Source: Pseudomonadota bacterium
GTDB taxonomy: Bacteria > Pseudomonadota > Gammaproteobacteria > Xanthomonadales > Rhodanobacteraceae
Direction: 5' to 3'
Length of the DNA stretch: 64,000 bases
NCBI GenBank assembly: GCA_018240465.1
Contig: JAFEFS010000065.1
Coordinates: 1-64,000 of the forward strand
Shown here: positions 34,007 to 42,829 of the stretch, piece after piece
Position numbering within the stretch: the stretch's first letter is position 1
Layout of the letters: the number at the start of each line of letters is the position of its first letter
Position numbers and translations under genes: made by a program
The notes under the pieces: generated by a model
Seen by the model: only the letters and a program-made list of their open reading frames with translations
What the model was told of the DNA's origin: nothing
The model's database searches: none

Positions 34007-36313
34007 ATGGCAGAACCGCAACGCCTGCACGATTTGTTCGATGCCGCACTGGATCTGCCCGCGACCGAGCGCGGTGCGTTCGTCGCGCGCGCCTGCGGCG
34101 ACGATGCGGCGCTGCGCGCAGCGCTGGAGCGCTGGCTCGCCGCCGATTCGTCCCTCGACACCTTTCTCGAAATCCCGCCGGGCCTGATCGCACAGGCGCA
34201 TGCGCAGGCTGCCGCGGAAGAAGTTCCGCGGCGCTTCGGTCCGTGGCGCGTGCTGCGCTCGCTCGGCGTCGGCGGCATGGGCGAGGTCTGGCTGGCCGAA
34301 CGCGCAGACGGCGAGTACGAGCAATGCGTGGCGATCAAGCAGGTGGCATATCCGACGCCGGGCCTGCTGCAGCGCTTCCGCCAGGAACGGCAGATTCTCG
34401 CGCGGCTCGAGCACCCGAACATCGCCCACCTGATCGATGGCGGCGTCGATGCGCGCGGCACGCCGTATTTCGCGATGGAGTACGTCGATGGCATGCCGGT
34501 CACCGCGTTCGCGCGTAACCGAGCGCTAGACGTGCGTGCCTGCGTCGCACTGATGCTCCAGATCTGCGAAGGTGTGCGCTACGCACATCAGAACCTGATC
34601 GTGCATCGCGACCTGAAGCCGTCGAACATCCTCGTCGGCACCGACGGCACGCCGAAGCTGCTCGACTTCGGCATCGCGAAAATACTCGAGGCAAGCGATG
34701 CCTCCGCGCCGACCGGCACCGGCCAACGTCTGCTCACGCTCGACTATGCCGCGCCCGAGCAGCAGCGCGGCGAAGCGGTGACGACCGCTACCGACGTCTA
34801 CGCGCTCGGCGTCGTGCTGCACGAACTCCTCACCGGTGTGCGCCCGTTTGCGCATGCGGGCGAGGGCGCGGCACGCATCCACGCCCTGCTGCGCGAGGAG
34901 CCCGCGCTGCCGAGCGCGACGGTCGACGCGAGCCTGGCCGATGCCGCAGCGCGCCGGCGCGCGCTGCGCGGCGACCTCGACCGCGTGCTGCTGGCCGCGC
35001 TCGCGCGCGATCCGCAGCAACGCTACGCTTCCGCCGAAGCCTTCGCCGCTGACCTGCACAACTTTGCCGAAGGGCGACCGGTCGCCGCACTGGGTCAAGG
35101 CAAATTCTATACTTTGCGCAAATTCGTCGTGCGCAACCGCATCGCCGTGGGCGCCGCGACGGTCGCGATGCTCGCACTGATCGGCGGCTTCGGCGTCGCC
35201 ATCGTCCAGGCGCGGCATGCGCGCGCCGCGGCCGAGCGCGCCGAACGTGGCAACGAGTTTCTGGTCAACCTGATCGGCAACGCCAATCCGTACTACGGTG
35301 GCAAGCCGCCGCTGCTGGTCGATGCGATCGATCGCGCCGTCGCTGAAATTCCGCTGCGCCTGGCCGGCCAGCCGCTGCTCGAAGCGGATATCCGGCGTGC
35401 GATCGGTCAGGCCTACGCGGTGCTCAATCGCAACGGCGACGCCAGAGCCCAGCTCGATCTCGCCGCCGCGCTGCGCATGCACGCGGGCGGCAACGAGTAC
35501 GCGCAAATCCTGCAGTCGCAGGCCTACCTCGAATGGCAACTGGGCCGCTACGACGAGGCCGGCGCACTGTATCGGCAGGCGCTCGCCCATTGCACGGACG
35601 ATGCACGCGGGCGCCGGCAACGCGCCGATCTGCTCAACGACGAGGCCGCGCTGTTCGCCGACACCGGCCGCTACGCCGAGGCGCTTGCGAGCGCGGGGCA
35701 ATCGCTGCGCCTCAGGGAAAATCTGCCCGATGTGTCGCCGCGCGAGCATGCAGTGAACCTGTCGAACCTGGCAAACGCGCAGGATGGCCTTGGCCGTTTC
35801 GACGAGGCACTTGCGACCTACCAGAACGCACTGGGCGAACTCGAAACACTGGGTGCGCCGGCCGAGTTCGACGTGGCGATCCTGCTCAACAACCTCGCCT
35901 ACTTGCAGGACGAGATGGGTCACACCTCCGCTGCGGTGAAGTCGCAGGAACGCGCGATCGCGCTGAACCGCAAGATCCTCGGCGTCGATCAGGGCCTGAC
36001 GATCAAGCTCGGCAATCTCGCGCTGTGGTATTCCAAGCTGGGCCGTCACGACGAGGCGGCTGCGGCGATCGACGAATCTCTGCACCTCGCCGCGCAAACG
36101 CTCAGCGCCGACGACCAGAAGCTCGGCAACCTGCACGCGGTCGCTGCGCGGATCGCACTCGCCCAAGGCGACGCGGCTGCGGCGATCGTGCAGGCGAAGG
36201 AGGCGCTGGCAATCTACGCCGCGGCGAAGACATTGGAGCCGGGGCGGCGCGAAAAAGCACAGGCGACGCTGGACGCGGCAACCAGCCTTGCCGCGAGGGT
36301 GACGGGAAAATAG
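34007..36313 (+). CDS. Transmembrane Ser/Thr protein kinase with C-terminal TPR-like repeats
   Basis: A 768-residue PknB/PknT-type kinase. It has a helical N-terminal 70 residues, a kinase domain (about 79-350) with P-loop GVGGMGEVWLAE (88-99), ATP lysine K111, catalytic HRDLKPSN with D202 and metal-binding DFG D220, one transmembrane helix (about 378-400), then 360 residues of TPR-like helical repeats (AYLEWQLGRYDEAGALYRQAL, LSNLANAQDGLGRFDEALATYQNAL) predicted outside the cytoplasm. It follows the sigma gene by 58 bp with GAAGGG before the ATG, so the pair is probably an operon. The likely substrate is that sigma factor, with the TPR domain sensing a periplasmic cue. Confidence 0.92.
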   Translation: MAEPQRLHDLFDAALDLPATERGAFVARACGDDAALRAALERWLAADSSLDTFLEIPPGLIAQAHAQAAAEEVPRRFGPWRVLRSLGVGGMGEVWLAERADGEYEQCVAIKQVAYPTPGLLQRFRQERQILARLEHPNIAHLIDGGVDARGTPYFAMEYVDGMPVTAFARNRALDVRACVALMLQICEGVRYAHQNLIVHRDLKPSNILVGTDGTPKLLDFGIAKILEASDASAPTGTGQRLLTLDYAAPEQQRGEAVTTATDVYALGVVLHELLTGVRPFAHAGEGAARIHALLREEPALPSATVDASLADAAARRRALRGDLDRVLLAALARDPQQRYASAEAFAADLHNFAEGRPVAALGQGKFYTLRKFVVRNRIAVGAATVAMLALIGGFGVAIVQARHARAAAERAERGNEFLVNLIGNANPYYGGKPPLLVDAIDRAVAEIPLRLAGQPLLEADIRRAIGQAYAVLNRNGDARAQLDLAAALRMHAGGNEYAQILQSQAYLEWQLGRYDEAGALYRQALAHCTDDARGRRQRADLLNDEAALFADTGRYAEALASAGQSLRLRENLPDVSPREHAVNLSNLANAQDGLGRFDEALATYQNALGELETLGAPAEFDVAILLNNLAYLQDEMGHTSAAVKSQERAIALNRKILGVDQGLTIKLGNLALWYSKLGRHDEAAAAIDESLHLAAQTLSADDQKLGNLHAVAARIALAQGDAAAAIVQAKEALAIYAAAKTLEPGRREKAQATLDAATSLAARVTGK

Positions 36314-36400
36314 TGCCGCAGCGGCAATGAATCCTTCGCAATTGCAACCGATGCGCGCGATATACTCGGATCCTGCAAACAGCCGATCGGGGAGAGGAGC

Positions 36401-37387
36401 ATGGGCGGTGGTGGCGTAGTCGCATTGGTGCTGGTGGTGCTGATCTTCATCGGCATCTCGAAGACGATCCGCATCGTGCCGCAAGGCTACGAGTGGACCA
36501 AGGAAACGTTCGGTCGCTACACCTCGACGATGGAGCCGGGTCTGCACATCCTCATGCCGATCTATCACTCGGTCGGGCACAAGATGAACATGATGGAGCA
36601 GGTGCTCGACGTGCCCTCGCAGGACGTGATCACCAAGGACAACGCCGTGGTGCGCGTCGACGGTGTCGTCTTCTACCAGGTGCTCGATGCGGCCAAGGCG
36701 GCCTACGAGGTCGCCAACCTCAACCAGGCCGTGCTCAACCTGATCATGACCAACATCCGTACCGTGCTCGGTTCGATGGATCTCGACGAGTCGCTGTCCA
36801 AGCGCGACGAGATCAATGCGCGCCTGCTCAAGGTCGTCGACGAGGCGACGCATCCGTGGGGCGTGAAGTGCAACCGCATCGAGATCAAGGACATCCAGCC
36901 GCCGCAGAACCTGATCGATTCGATGGCGCGGCAGATGAAAGCCGAGCGCGAAAAGCGCGCGAACATCCTCGAGGCCGAAGGCCTGCGCCAGGCGGCGATC
37001 CTCAAAGCCGAAGGCGAGAAGCAGTCCGCCATTCTCTCCGCCGAAGGCAAGCGCGAGGCCGCGTTCCGCGAGGCCGAAGCGCGCGAGCGTCAGGCCCAAG
37101 CCGAGGCCAAGGCGACCGAGATGGTGTCGCAGTCGATTCGCGCCGGCGACATCAACGCGATCAACTACTTCGTCGCGACCAAATACGTCGATGCGCTCAA
37201 GGCCATGGTCGGCGCACCGAACCAGAAAATCATGCTGCTGCCGATGGAGGCGACCGGCGTGCTCGGTTCGCTCGCCGGCATCGCCGAACTGGCGAAGTCG
37301 AGCCTGCAGGAACAGCAGGGCGCGTCTGCGGCGAAGCCGGCTGCGCCGCCGAAGGCGCCCGCGCTGCCGCCGAACTATCAGGCCTGA
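36401..37387 (+). CDS. SPFH/band-7 (stomatin-like) membrane protein, QmcA type
   Basis: 328 residues. It has an N-terminal membrane helix (about residues 4-23), an SPFH domain (about 25-190; IVPQGYEWTKETFGRY and ITKDNAVVRVDGVVFYQVLD), a charged coiled coil rich in AEG(E/K) repeats (about 190-255), and a proline/alanine C-terminal tail. Such proteins build large oligomers in membrane microdomains and influence proteases and membrane fluidity. GGAGAGGAGC before ATG 36401 is a strong ribosome site, and a TATACT box at 36361-36366 may serve as -10. An NfeD partner gene follows 31 bp later, the usual pairing for this family. Confidence 0.93.
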   Translation: MGGGGVVALVLVVLIFIGISKTIRIVPQGYEWTKETFGRYTSTMEPGLHILMPIYHSVGHKMNMMEQVLDVPSQDVITKDNAVVRVDGVVFYQVLDAAKAAYEVANLNQAVLNLIMTNIRTVLGSMDLDESLSKRDEINARLLKVVDEATHPWGVKCNRIEIKDIQPPQNLIDSMARQMKAEREKRANILEAEGLRQAAILKAEGEKQSAILSAEGKREAAFREAEARERQAQAEAKATEMVSQSIRAGDINAINYFVATKYVDALKAMVGAPNQKIMLLPMEATGVLGSLAGIAELAKSSLQEQQGASAAKPAAPPKAPALPPNYQA

Positions 37388-37418
37388 AGGCACGCAAGCG
37401 TAGATACGGAGTGATCGC

Positions 37419-37847
37419 ATGCACTATGGCTGGTGGATACTCGCTCTGGTCCTGATCGGCGCCGAACTGCTCGCACCGGGCTACTTCCTGATCTGGATCG
37501 GCTTCGCCGCGGCGGCGCTCGGCATCGTCACATTCCTGGTGCCGGGAATTTCCTTGCTCGTGCAGGCCGTGCTGTTCGCTGTGCTCGCCCTGGCGAGTTG
37601 CTTCGTCTACTGGCGTTTCGTGCGCCGCGTGATCGACGAGCGCAGCGACCGGCCATTGCTCAATCGTCGCGCGGAGCAGTTCGTCGGCAAGCGCTACAAG
37701 CTCGAAACCCCGATCGTCGGCGGCCGCGGCAAGGTGCGCATCGGCGATTCGCCGTGGCTGGCCGAGGGGCCGGATCTTCCGGTCGGCGCGGAAGTCGAAG
37801 TTGTCGCCGTTGATGGCACCACGTTGAAAGTACGCGCGGCCGCTTGA
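37419..37847 (+). CDS. NfeD-family membrane protein
   Basis: 142 residues with an N-terminal hydrophobic half (about 5-65, two to three helices: WWILALVLIGAELLAPGYFLIWIGF...) and a C-terminal OB-fold domain (about 80-140; GKVRIGDSPWLAEGPDLPVGAEVEVVAVDGTTLKV). NfeD OB-fold proteins act with SPFH proteins in membrane quality control and microdomain organisation. GGAG lies 8 bases before the ATG. It forms an operon with the SPFH gene upstream and probably the small gene downstream. Confidence 0.93.
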   Translation: MHYGWWILALVLIGAELLAPGYFLIWIGFAAAALGIVTFLVPGISLLVQAVLFAVLALASCFVYWRFVRRVIDERSDRPLLNRRAEQFVGKRYKLETPIVGGRGKVRIGDSPWLAEGPDLPVGAEVEVVAVDGTTLKVRAAA

Positions 37848-37868
37848 CCTACTGACCGGGATCCGGCG

Positions 37869-38096
37869 ATGTCACAAGCCCACGCCGCGTTGACCCTGCA
37901 ATTGCTGGAATTCATTGCAGCGTCGCCCCGCTCGTACGCCGAGGTGATGGAGGCCTGGCGCAGCACGTGTCCGCGCATGTCGATCTGGGAGGACGCCTGC
38001 ATCGACGGTTTCGTCGACGCCAGCGACAGCCGTCGCGTCGCGCTGACCGGAAAAGGGTGGGCTCTGTTGCAATCCGTCGCGAAGCGAAGTCCGTAG
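37869..38096 (+). CDS. Small conserved-looking protein of unknown function
   Basis: 75 residues, mixed helical (LTLQLLEFIAASPRSYAEVMEAWRSTCPRMSIWEDACIDGF...VALTGKGWALLQ). The layout of helices with a short beta hairpin near the end resembles a winged-helix fold, but I recognise no family. It starts 21 bp after nfeD with a CGGGATCC stretch before the ATG, and its codon use fits the neighbourhood, so it is probably real and co-transcribed. Two cysteines are not in a metal motif. Confidence 0.6.
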   Translation: MSQAHAALTLQLLEFIAASPRSYAEVMEAWRSTCPRMSIWEDACIDGFVDASDSRRVALTGKGWALLQSVAKRSP

Positions 38097-38136
38097 AAGC
38101 GCGGCGCTTCGATCGACGCATCGCGCGGCTGTCTGT

Positions 38137-38931
38137 TTATTTCGTCGCGGCCAGCAGCTGGACGAAATGCGCCAGCTCGGCAGGATCCATGTCCGACACG
38201 ATCGCCGCGTTCTGACCGCCGAGCCTGACTGCCTCGATCCGGTAGCCGGTTTGCCGCAGGGCATCGCCGGGTAGGGTGGCGGAGTCCGGCAGCACGAACA
38301 CGTCGATCAGATGCTGGCCGTGGCGGTAGACGAGCGCGGGCACACGCAGGTTGCCGGCATAGTCGATGCGCCCGCCGACGAGGGCGAAACCCTGTTCGGC
38401 GAAGTCGTGCACCGCGGGTGCGATGCCGATCTTGCCTTCGAACCAGGGCTTGACCGTGTGCCGGTCGGTCGAGATCACGTCGACCGGCGAGGTGGCGGCG
38501 AGCGCGCGCCAGTGGCTCGCGAACAGGTCGCGTGCGAGTTGCGCGCTGGCGGACGCCTGTGTGGACTCGGCGTTGCGGTTAGTCGAGTTCCATAGCGAGA
38601 CGGCCATGCCGCCGGCAGCGAACGCAAGCACCGTCGATGCGGCGTAGGCGAGCCAGCGCGGCGGATGCGCGGCGGCGCGGCGCGCGGAAGCCGGAGCCTG
38701 CACATCCAGTTGCGCACCGGCGAGTTTCTCGATGCGCTTGCGCAGCAATTCCGGAGCGGCATGGCGCGGCGCATCGCGGCGCAGCGTGGTGCGCAGCGCA
38801 TCGAGTTCGATCAGCGCGGCGCGGCAGTCTGCGCAGGTATCGAGGTGTGTTTCGAATTCGCGGCTCGCGGCACGGTCGAGTTCGCCGTCGAAGTAGAGCG
38901 GCAGGGTGTCTTGTGCGGTCCTACAGTCCAT
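38137..38931 (-). CDS. Zinc-finger anti-sigma factor (membrane-bound)
   Basis: 264 residues. The N-terminal anti-sigma zinc finger reads CRTAQDTLPLYFDGELD...FETHLDTCADC (HxxxCxxC, about residues 3-36), then a cytoplasmic linker, one transmembrane helix (about 93-112; WLAYAASTVLAFAAGGMAVSLW) and a periplasmic domain of about 150 residues (VDVISTDRHTVKPWFEGKIGIAP...GYRIEAVRLGGQNAAIVSDM). It should sequester the sigma factor encoded just upstream until a periplasmic signal arrives. Its ATG overlaps the sigma-factor end by 11 bases, which ensures coupled translation and a fixed ratio. Confidence 0.92.
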   Translation of the reverse strand: MDCRTAQDTLPLYFDGELDRAASREFETHLDTCADCRAALIELDALRTTLRRDAPRHAAPELLRKRIEKLAGAQLDVQAPASARRAAAHPPRWLAYAASTVLAFAAGGMAVSLWNSTNRNAESTQASASAQLARDLFASHWRALAATSPVDVISTDRHTVKPWFEGKIGIAPAVHDFAEQGFALVGGRIDYAGNLRVPALVYRHGQHLIDVFVLPDSATLPGDALRQTGYRIEAVRLGGQNAAIVSDMDPAELAHFVQLLAATK

Positions 38932-39499
38932 GCGTCACCTCGCTGGTCACAGCGGTTCCGGCCAGGGCTTTCTGCAGCAGCGCACGGCCGCGCGCCAAGC
39001 GCGACATCACGGTGCCTATGGGCGTTTGCAGCACGTCGGCGATCTCGCGGTAGGAGAGTTCCTCGATCTCGCGCAGGATCAGCGTTTCGCGGAATTCGGT
39101 CGGCAACTCGTGCAGTGCGCGCGTGATGAGTGCGCGTCGTTGCGCTTGATCGAGGCGGTCCTCGATTTCGCTGGCTTCGCTGCGCGGCAGCAGTTGTGCG
39201 CCGCCGCCGCGCGCAGCATCGTCGTCGTTCGACACGCTGTCGATCGAGATATTGCGCACATCGCGATTGCGCGTTTCGAGCCGCGCCAGGCAGCAGTTGC
39301 GCACGATCGCCAGCCACCACGCGCGCGCGTTGCCGCCGGCGTAGGTGTCGGCCGCGCGCGCAGCACGCAGGAATGCGTCGTGCACGGCGTCGGCCGCGTC
39401 GTGTTCGTTGCCGAGCAGCCAGCGGCCGAGGTTGTAGGCCGCGTCGAGATGACACAGCGCGAGTTCGCCAATCCAGACGGGTGCTGCCGCCGCGGTCAC
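38921..39499 (-). CDS. ECF sigma factor with cognate zinc anti-sigma
   Basis: 192 residues. Region 2 (LCHLDAAYNLGRWLLGNEHDAADAVHDAFLRAARAADTY...RAWWLAIVRNCCL) has the expected acidic motif, and region 4 is clear (LHELPTEFRETLILREIEELSYREIADVLQTPIGTVMSRLARGRALLQ). The start is a GTG at 39499 with GAGG nine bases before it; no in-frame ATG precedes the fold. It overlaps the anti-sigma gene and follows the cupredoxin and metallophosphoesterase genes on the same strand, so the four are probably one operon and the first two likely regulon members. Confidence 0.9.
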   Translation of the reverse strand: MTAAAAPVWIGELALCHLDAAYNLGRWLLGNEHDAADAVHDAFLRAARAADTYAGGNARAWWLAIVRNCCLARLETRNRDVRNISIDSVSNDDDAARGGGAQLLPRSEASEIEDRLDQAQRRALITRALHELPTEFRETLILREIEELSYREIADVLQTPIGTVMSRLARGRALLQKALAGTAVTSEVTHGL

Positions 39500-39524
39500 T
39501 GCATCGAGCCTCGATACGGGTTTG

Positions 39525-39905
39525 CTACTGCTTGCGTACGTGCACGACGCCGGTCATGAACGGATGGACGACGCAGAAGTACTCGAAATCGCCTTCCTGA
39601 GTAAAAGTATACTCAAACTTGTCGCCGGTATCCATGGCCTTGGAGTCGACGCTCCTGTCCTTGGCGGTGACGGTGTGAGGGACTTCGTCGCGGTTGGTCC
39701 AGACGATCCTGGTGCCGGGAGCAACGGTGATCTCCTTGGGGGCGTAGGTGAACTTGGTGATGTCGATGGTCGGCGTTGCCGGGGTGGGGGTGGCGAGCAG
39801 CGACGGCGTGGCGAAGGCGATCGAAAAGGTCGTGACGAGAATGGCGGCGACGCGGGCAGGCGTCGCGGCAAGGCGGGTGGTGAATTCGTACATATATATG
39901 GGCAT
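39525..39905 (-). CDS. Periplasmic cupredoxin (plastocyanin/amicyanin-like)
   Basis: 126 residues with an N-terminal export signal (about residues 10-38) and a single cupredoxin domain (ITKFTYAPKEITVAPGTRIVWTNRDEVPHTVTAKD...DFEYFCVVHPFMTGVV). The type 1 copper ligands are visible: His in VPHTV, Cys in YFC, His in VVHP and Met in FMTG. It should carry single electrons or buffer copper in the periplasm. It lies 28 bp after the metallophosphoesterase stop and 25 bp before the sigma gene, suggesting an operon. Confidence 0.88.
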   Translation of the reverse strand: MPIYMYEFTTRLAATPARVAAILVTTFSIAFATPSLLATPTPATPTIDITKFTYAPKEITVAPGTRIVWTNRDEVPHTVTAKDRSVDSKAMDTGDKFEYTFTQEGDFEYFCVVHPFMTGVVHVRKQ

Positions 39906-39933
39906 CCGAGAATGAGGCTTGTGCGCCGGGTGA

Positions 39934-40911
39934 TCAGCGATCGAGCGGGCGGTCGATCAGCGCCAGTTCGCGATGCCCGCGCACGACGCTGAGCTGGCGG
40001 ACGCCAAGGCGCTTGCCGAGTTCGCCGGCCGGCACCTTGAGCGGTCCCGGTTCGCCGATGCCTTCCTGTCCCGGAGTCGGCAGCGGGTAGGCGAGCGACA
40101 TGGCGGTGTGCAGGGCGACGTTGCCCTCGACCTTCTGCAGCACCTGGTGGATGTGTCCGTTGAGCACGGTGACCGAACCGAACGGACGCAGCAGGGCCAT
40201 CGCCTGGTCGGCGTCGGCCGTGCCCCAGCCCCATTGCGCGTACACCGTCCACATCGGGATGTGCGCAAGCACGACGACGGGCGTGGAATGCGAGATGCGC
40301 GCCAGGTCCGACTTGAGCCAGGCGAGTTGTTCCTCGCCGAGCGAGGTCATCGTGCCCATCTTGAAGTTGAGCGTGTTGGTCAGGCCGATGAAATGCACGC
40401 CGCCCTGATCGAAGCTGTACCAGCCTTTGCCTTTGCCGTCGTGGTCGAAGAACTTGAGGTAGCCGGTGAGGCCGTCGTCGATCGTGTCGTGTTCTCCGGG
40501 CACGGTGTGCAGGCGGTCGACCTTCAGCTCCTGGAACAGCTCGCGGGCCCGACCGAACTCGTCGGCCTTGGAGAGGTGGGTGATGTCGCCGGTGTGCAGG
40601 ATGAAGGCCGGCGCCTGCGGCAGGGAATGGATGTCGGCGACGGCACGACGATAGGATCCGACGATGTCGGGGTTGGCGGGCTTGTTGAAGCCGAAGTGGG
40701 TGTCGCTGATCTGGACGAAGGTGAGCGCATTCTTGGCGGCGGCGGCGGTCTTGCCGTCGGTGGTGGCGCCGAGCGCGCGCGGTACGCCGCCGGCCACGGT
40801 CCAGACCACGGCGGCGCCAGTCCAGGCGGCGAGGCAACTCAAGGCTTTGCGGCGATTCGGGTCATGTCTGTCGTTGATCGCGAGGGGCGGGGTTTTGTCG
40901 TTCGTATCCAT
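39934..40911 (-). CDS. Exported calcineurin-like metallophosphoesterase
   Basis: 325 residues. A twin-arginine-like export signal (PNRRKALSCLAAWTGAAVVW) precedes a calcineurin phosphoesterase fold: QISDTHFG, ILHTGDITH, VPGEHD, VVVLAHIPM and LNGHIHQ. The third motif has Glu where most members have Asn (GNHE/D), a known minor variant that could change substrate choice. It acts in the periplasm on an unknown phosphoester. AGGAAA lies before ATG 40911. It leads the cluster with cupredoxin, ECF sigma and anti-sigma, so oxidative or metal stress is a reasonable but unproven theme. Confidence 0.87.
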   Translation of the reverse strand: MDTNDKTPPLAINDRHDPNRRKALSCLAAWTGAAVVWTVAGGVPRALGATTDGKTAAAAKNALTFVQISDTHFGFNKPANPDIVGSYRRAVADIHSLPQAPAFILHTGDITHLSKADEFGRARELFQELKVDRLHTVPGEHDTIDDGLTGYLKFFDHDGKGKGWYSFDQGGVHFIGLTNTLNFKMGTMTSLGEEQLAWLKSDLARISHSTPVVVLAHIPMWTVYAQWGWGTADADQAMALLRPFGSVTVLNGHIHQVLQKVEGNVALHTAMSLAYPLPTPGQEGIGEPGPLKVPAGELGKRLGVRQLSVVRGHRELALIDRPLDR

Positions 40912-40981
40912 GGTGGTTTCCTGGTGGCGGGTGAGGGACTCGACGTACAAGATCGTGCGCAGCACGGTTTTATTCCCGGCA

Positions 40982-41064
40982 TGCGATAATTACTGGAATC
41001 GCCAACAAGCGGCGTTTGCAGTGACAAGTTCCGGCGTTCGAGAGGCAGAGCCGATCAACGCCGG
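40982..41064 (+). promoter_or_regulatory. gcvT promoter and leader hairpin
   Basis: TGCGATAAT at about 40982-40989 reads as an extended -10 box. The leader then contains CCGGCGTT (41031-41038) and AACGCCGG (41057-41064), a perfect 8-bp stem with an 18-base loop ending 30 bases before the gcvT start. I looked for a glycine riboswitch here and could not fit its core, so the hairpin is left unassigned. Confidence 0.4.
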
Positions 41065-41094
41065 GAATGGCCCCCGACCTGCCGGATGCTTCCG

Positions 41095-42180
<1,086 letters not shown>

Positions 42181-42283
42181 CCCGCGTCGAGCCGCGTCGG
42201 CGCGGGGTTGGTGCCTGCGCCAGCCCGCTCAGTGTAAAATTCGCTCCCCGAATTCCCCCCGGCTACCACTCAGGATTGAAGCC

Positions 42284-42682
42284 ATGAACGAAATTCCCGG
42301 CGATCTGAAATTCATGAAGTCCCACGAGTGGGCGCGCGTCGAGGACAACGGCAACGTGACCATCGGCATTTCCGACCATGCGCAGGGCCTGCTCGGCGAT
42401 CTGGTCTACGTGGAGTTGCCCAGCGTCGGCGACGAGGTCAAGGCCGGTACCGCGTGTGCCGTGGTCGAGTCGGTCAAGGCCGCTTCGGACGTCTATGCGC
42501 CGGTATCGGGCGAGGTTCTCGCGGTGAACTCCGCGCTCGGCGACAAACCCGAGACGATCAACGAGGACGCCTACGGCGAAGGCTGGATCTTCGTCGTCAA
42601 GCCGTCCAACCTCGCCGAGGAAAGCGAGGAACTGCTCGATCCGGACGCCTACGCCGAGTCGATCGAAGACGACGAGCACTGA
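42284..42682 (+). CDS. gcvH: Glycine cleavage system H protein
   Basis: 132 residues. The lipoyl carrier of the complex shuttles the aminomethyl group between P, T and L proteins. The lipoylated lysine is K65 in [14 protein letters not shown]. The start [16 protein letters not shown] is typical. A gap of 103 bp after gcvT contains an AT-rich TGTAAAAT box near 42232-42240 that might be an internal -10. The L protein (dihydrolipoyl dehydrogenase) is not in the window. Confidence 0.97.
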   Translation: MNEIPGDLKFMKSHEWARVEDNGNVTIGISDHAQGLLGDLVYVELPSVGDEVKAGTACAVVESVKAASDVYAPVSGEVLAVNSALGDKPETINEDAYGEGWIFVVKPSNLAEESEELLDPDAYAESIEDDEH

Positions 42683-42798
42683 GCCCGGCGGCACGCGACT
42701 CGTTCCACGGGACTTGGTGTAACCCGGGCTCGCGGATCGCGGTTGATCGAGCCGTCGGTTGCATTGGAACAAATCATCCATCCGGCTTTGGACTCTTC

Positions 42799-42826
42799 GA
42801 GTCCCGAGTCCCGAGTCCCGAGTCCC
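42799..42826 (+). repeat. Four tandem GAGTCCC heptamers abutting the gcvPA start
   Basis: GAGTCCC occurs four times in direct succession (42799-42805, 42806-42812, 42813-42819, 42820-42826), ending three bases before the gcvPA ATG. The array fills the position of the ribosome site. Similar heptamer runs occur between genes in Xanthomonas relatives, from memory. Copy-number change could alter translation of gcvPA. Confidence 0.85.
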
Positions 42827-42829
42827 GCC

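Noticed and set aside
34526..37420. 964-codon minus-strand open frame opposite the kinase and SPFH genes
   Set aside because: It spans two genes with definite motifs and has no domain of its own.
40985..41094. Glycine riboswitch upstream of gcvT
   Set aside because: The conserved GGAGAG and GCCGAAGG cores and tandem aptamer layout could not be fitted; only a simple hairpin remains.
42799..42826. CRISPR-like array
   Set aside because: Units are 7 bp, tandem and without spacers; this is a simple repeat, and no cas gene is present.
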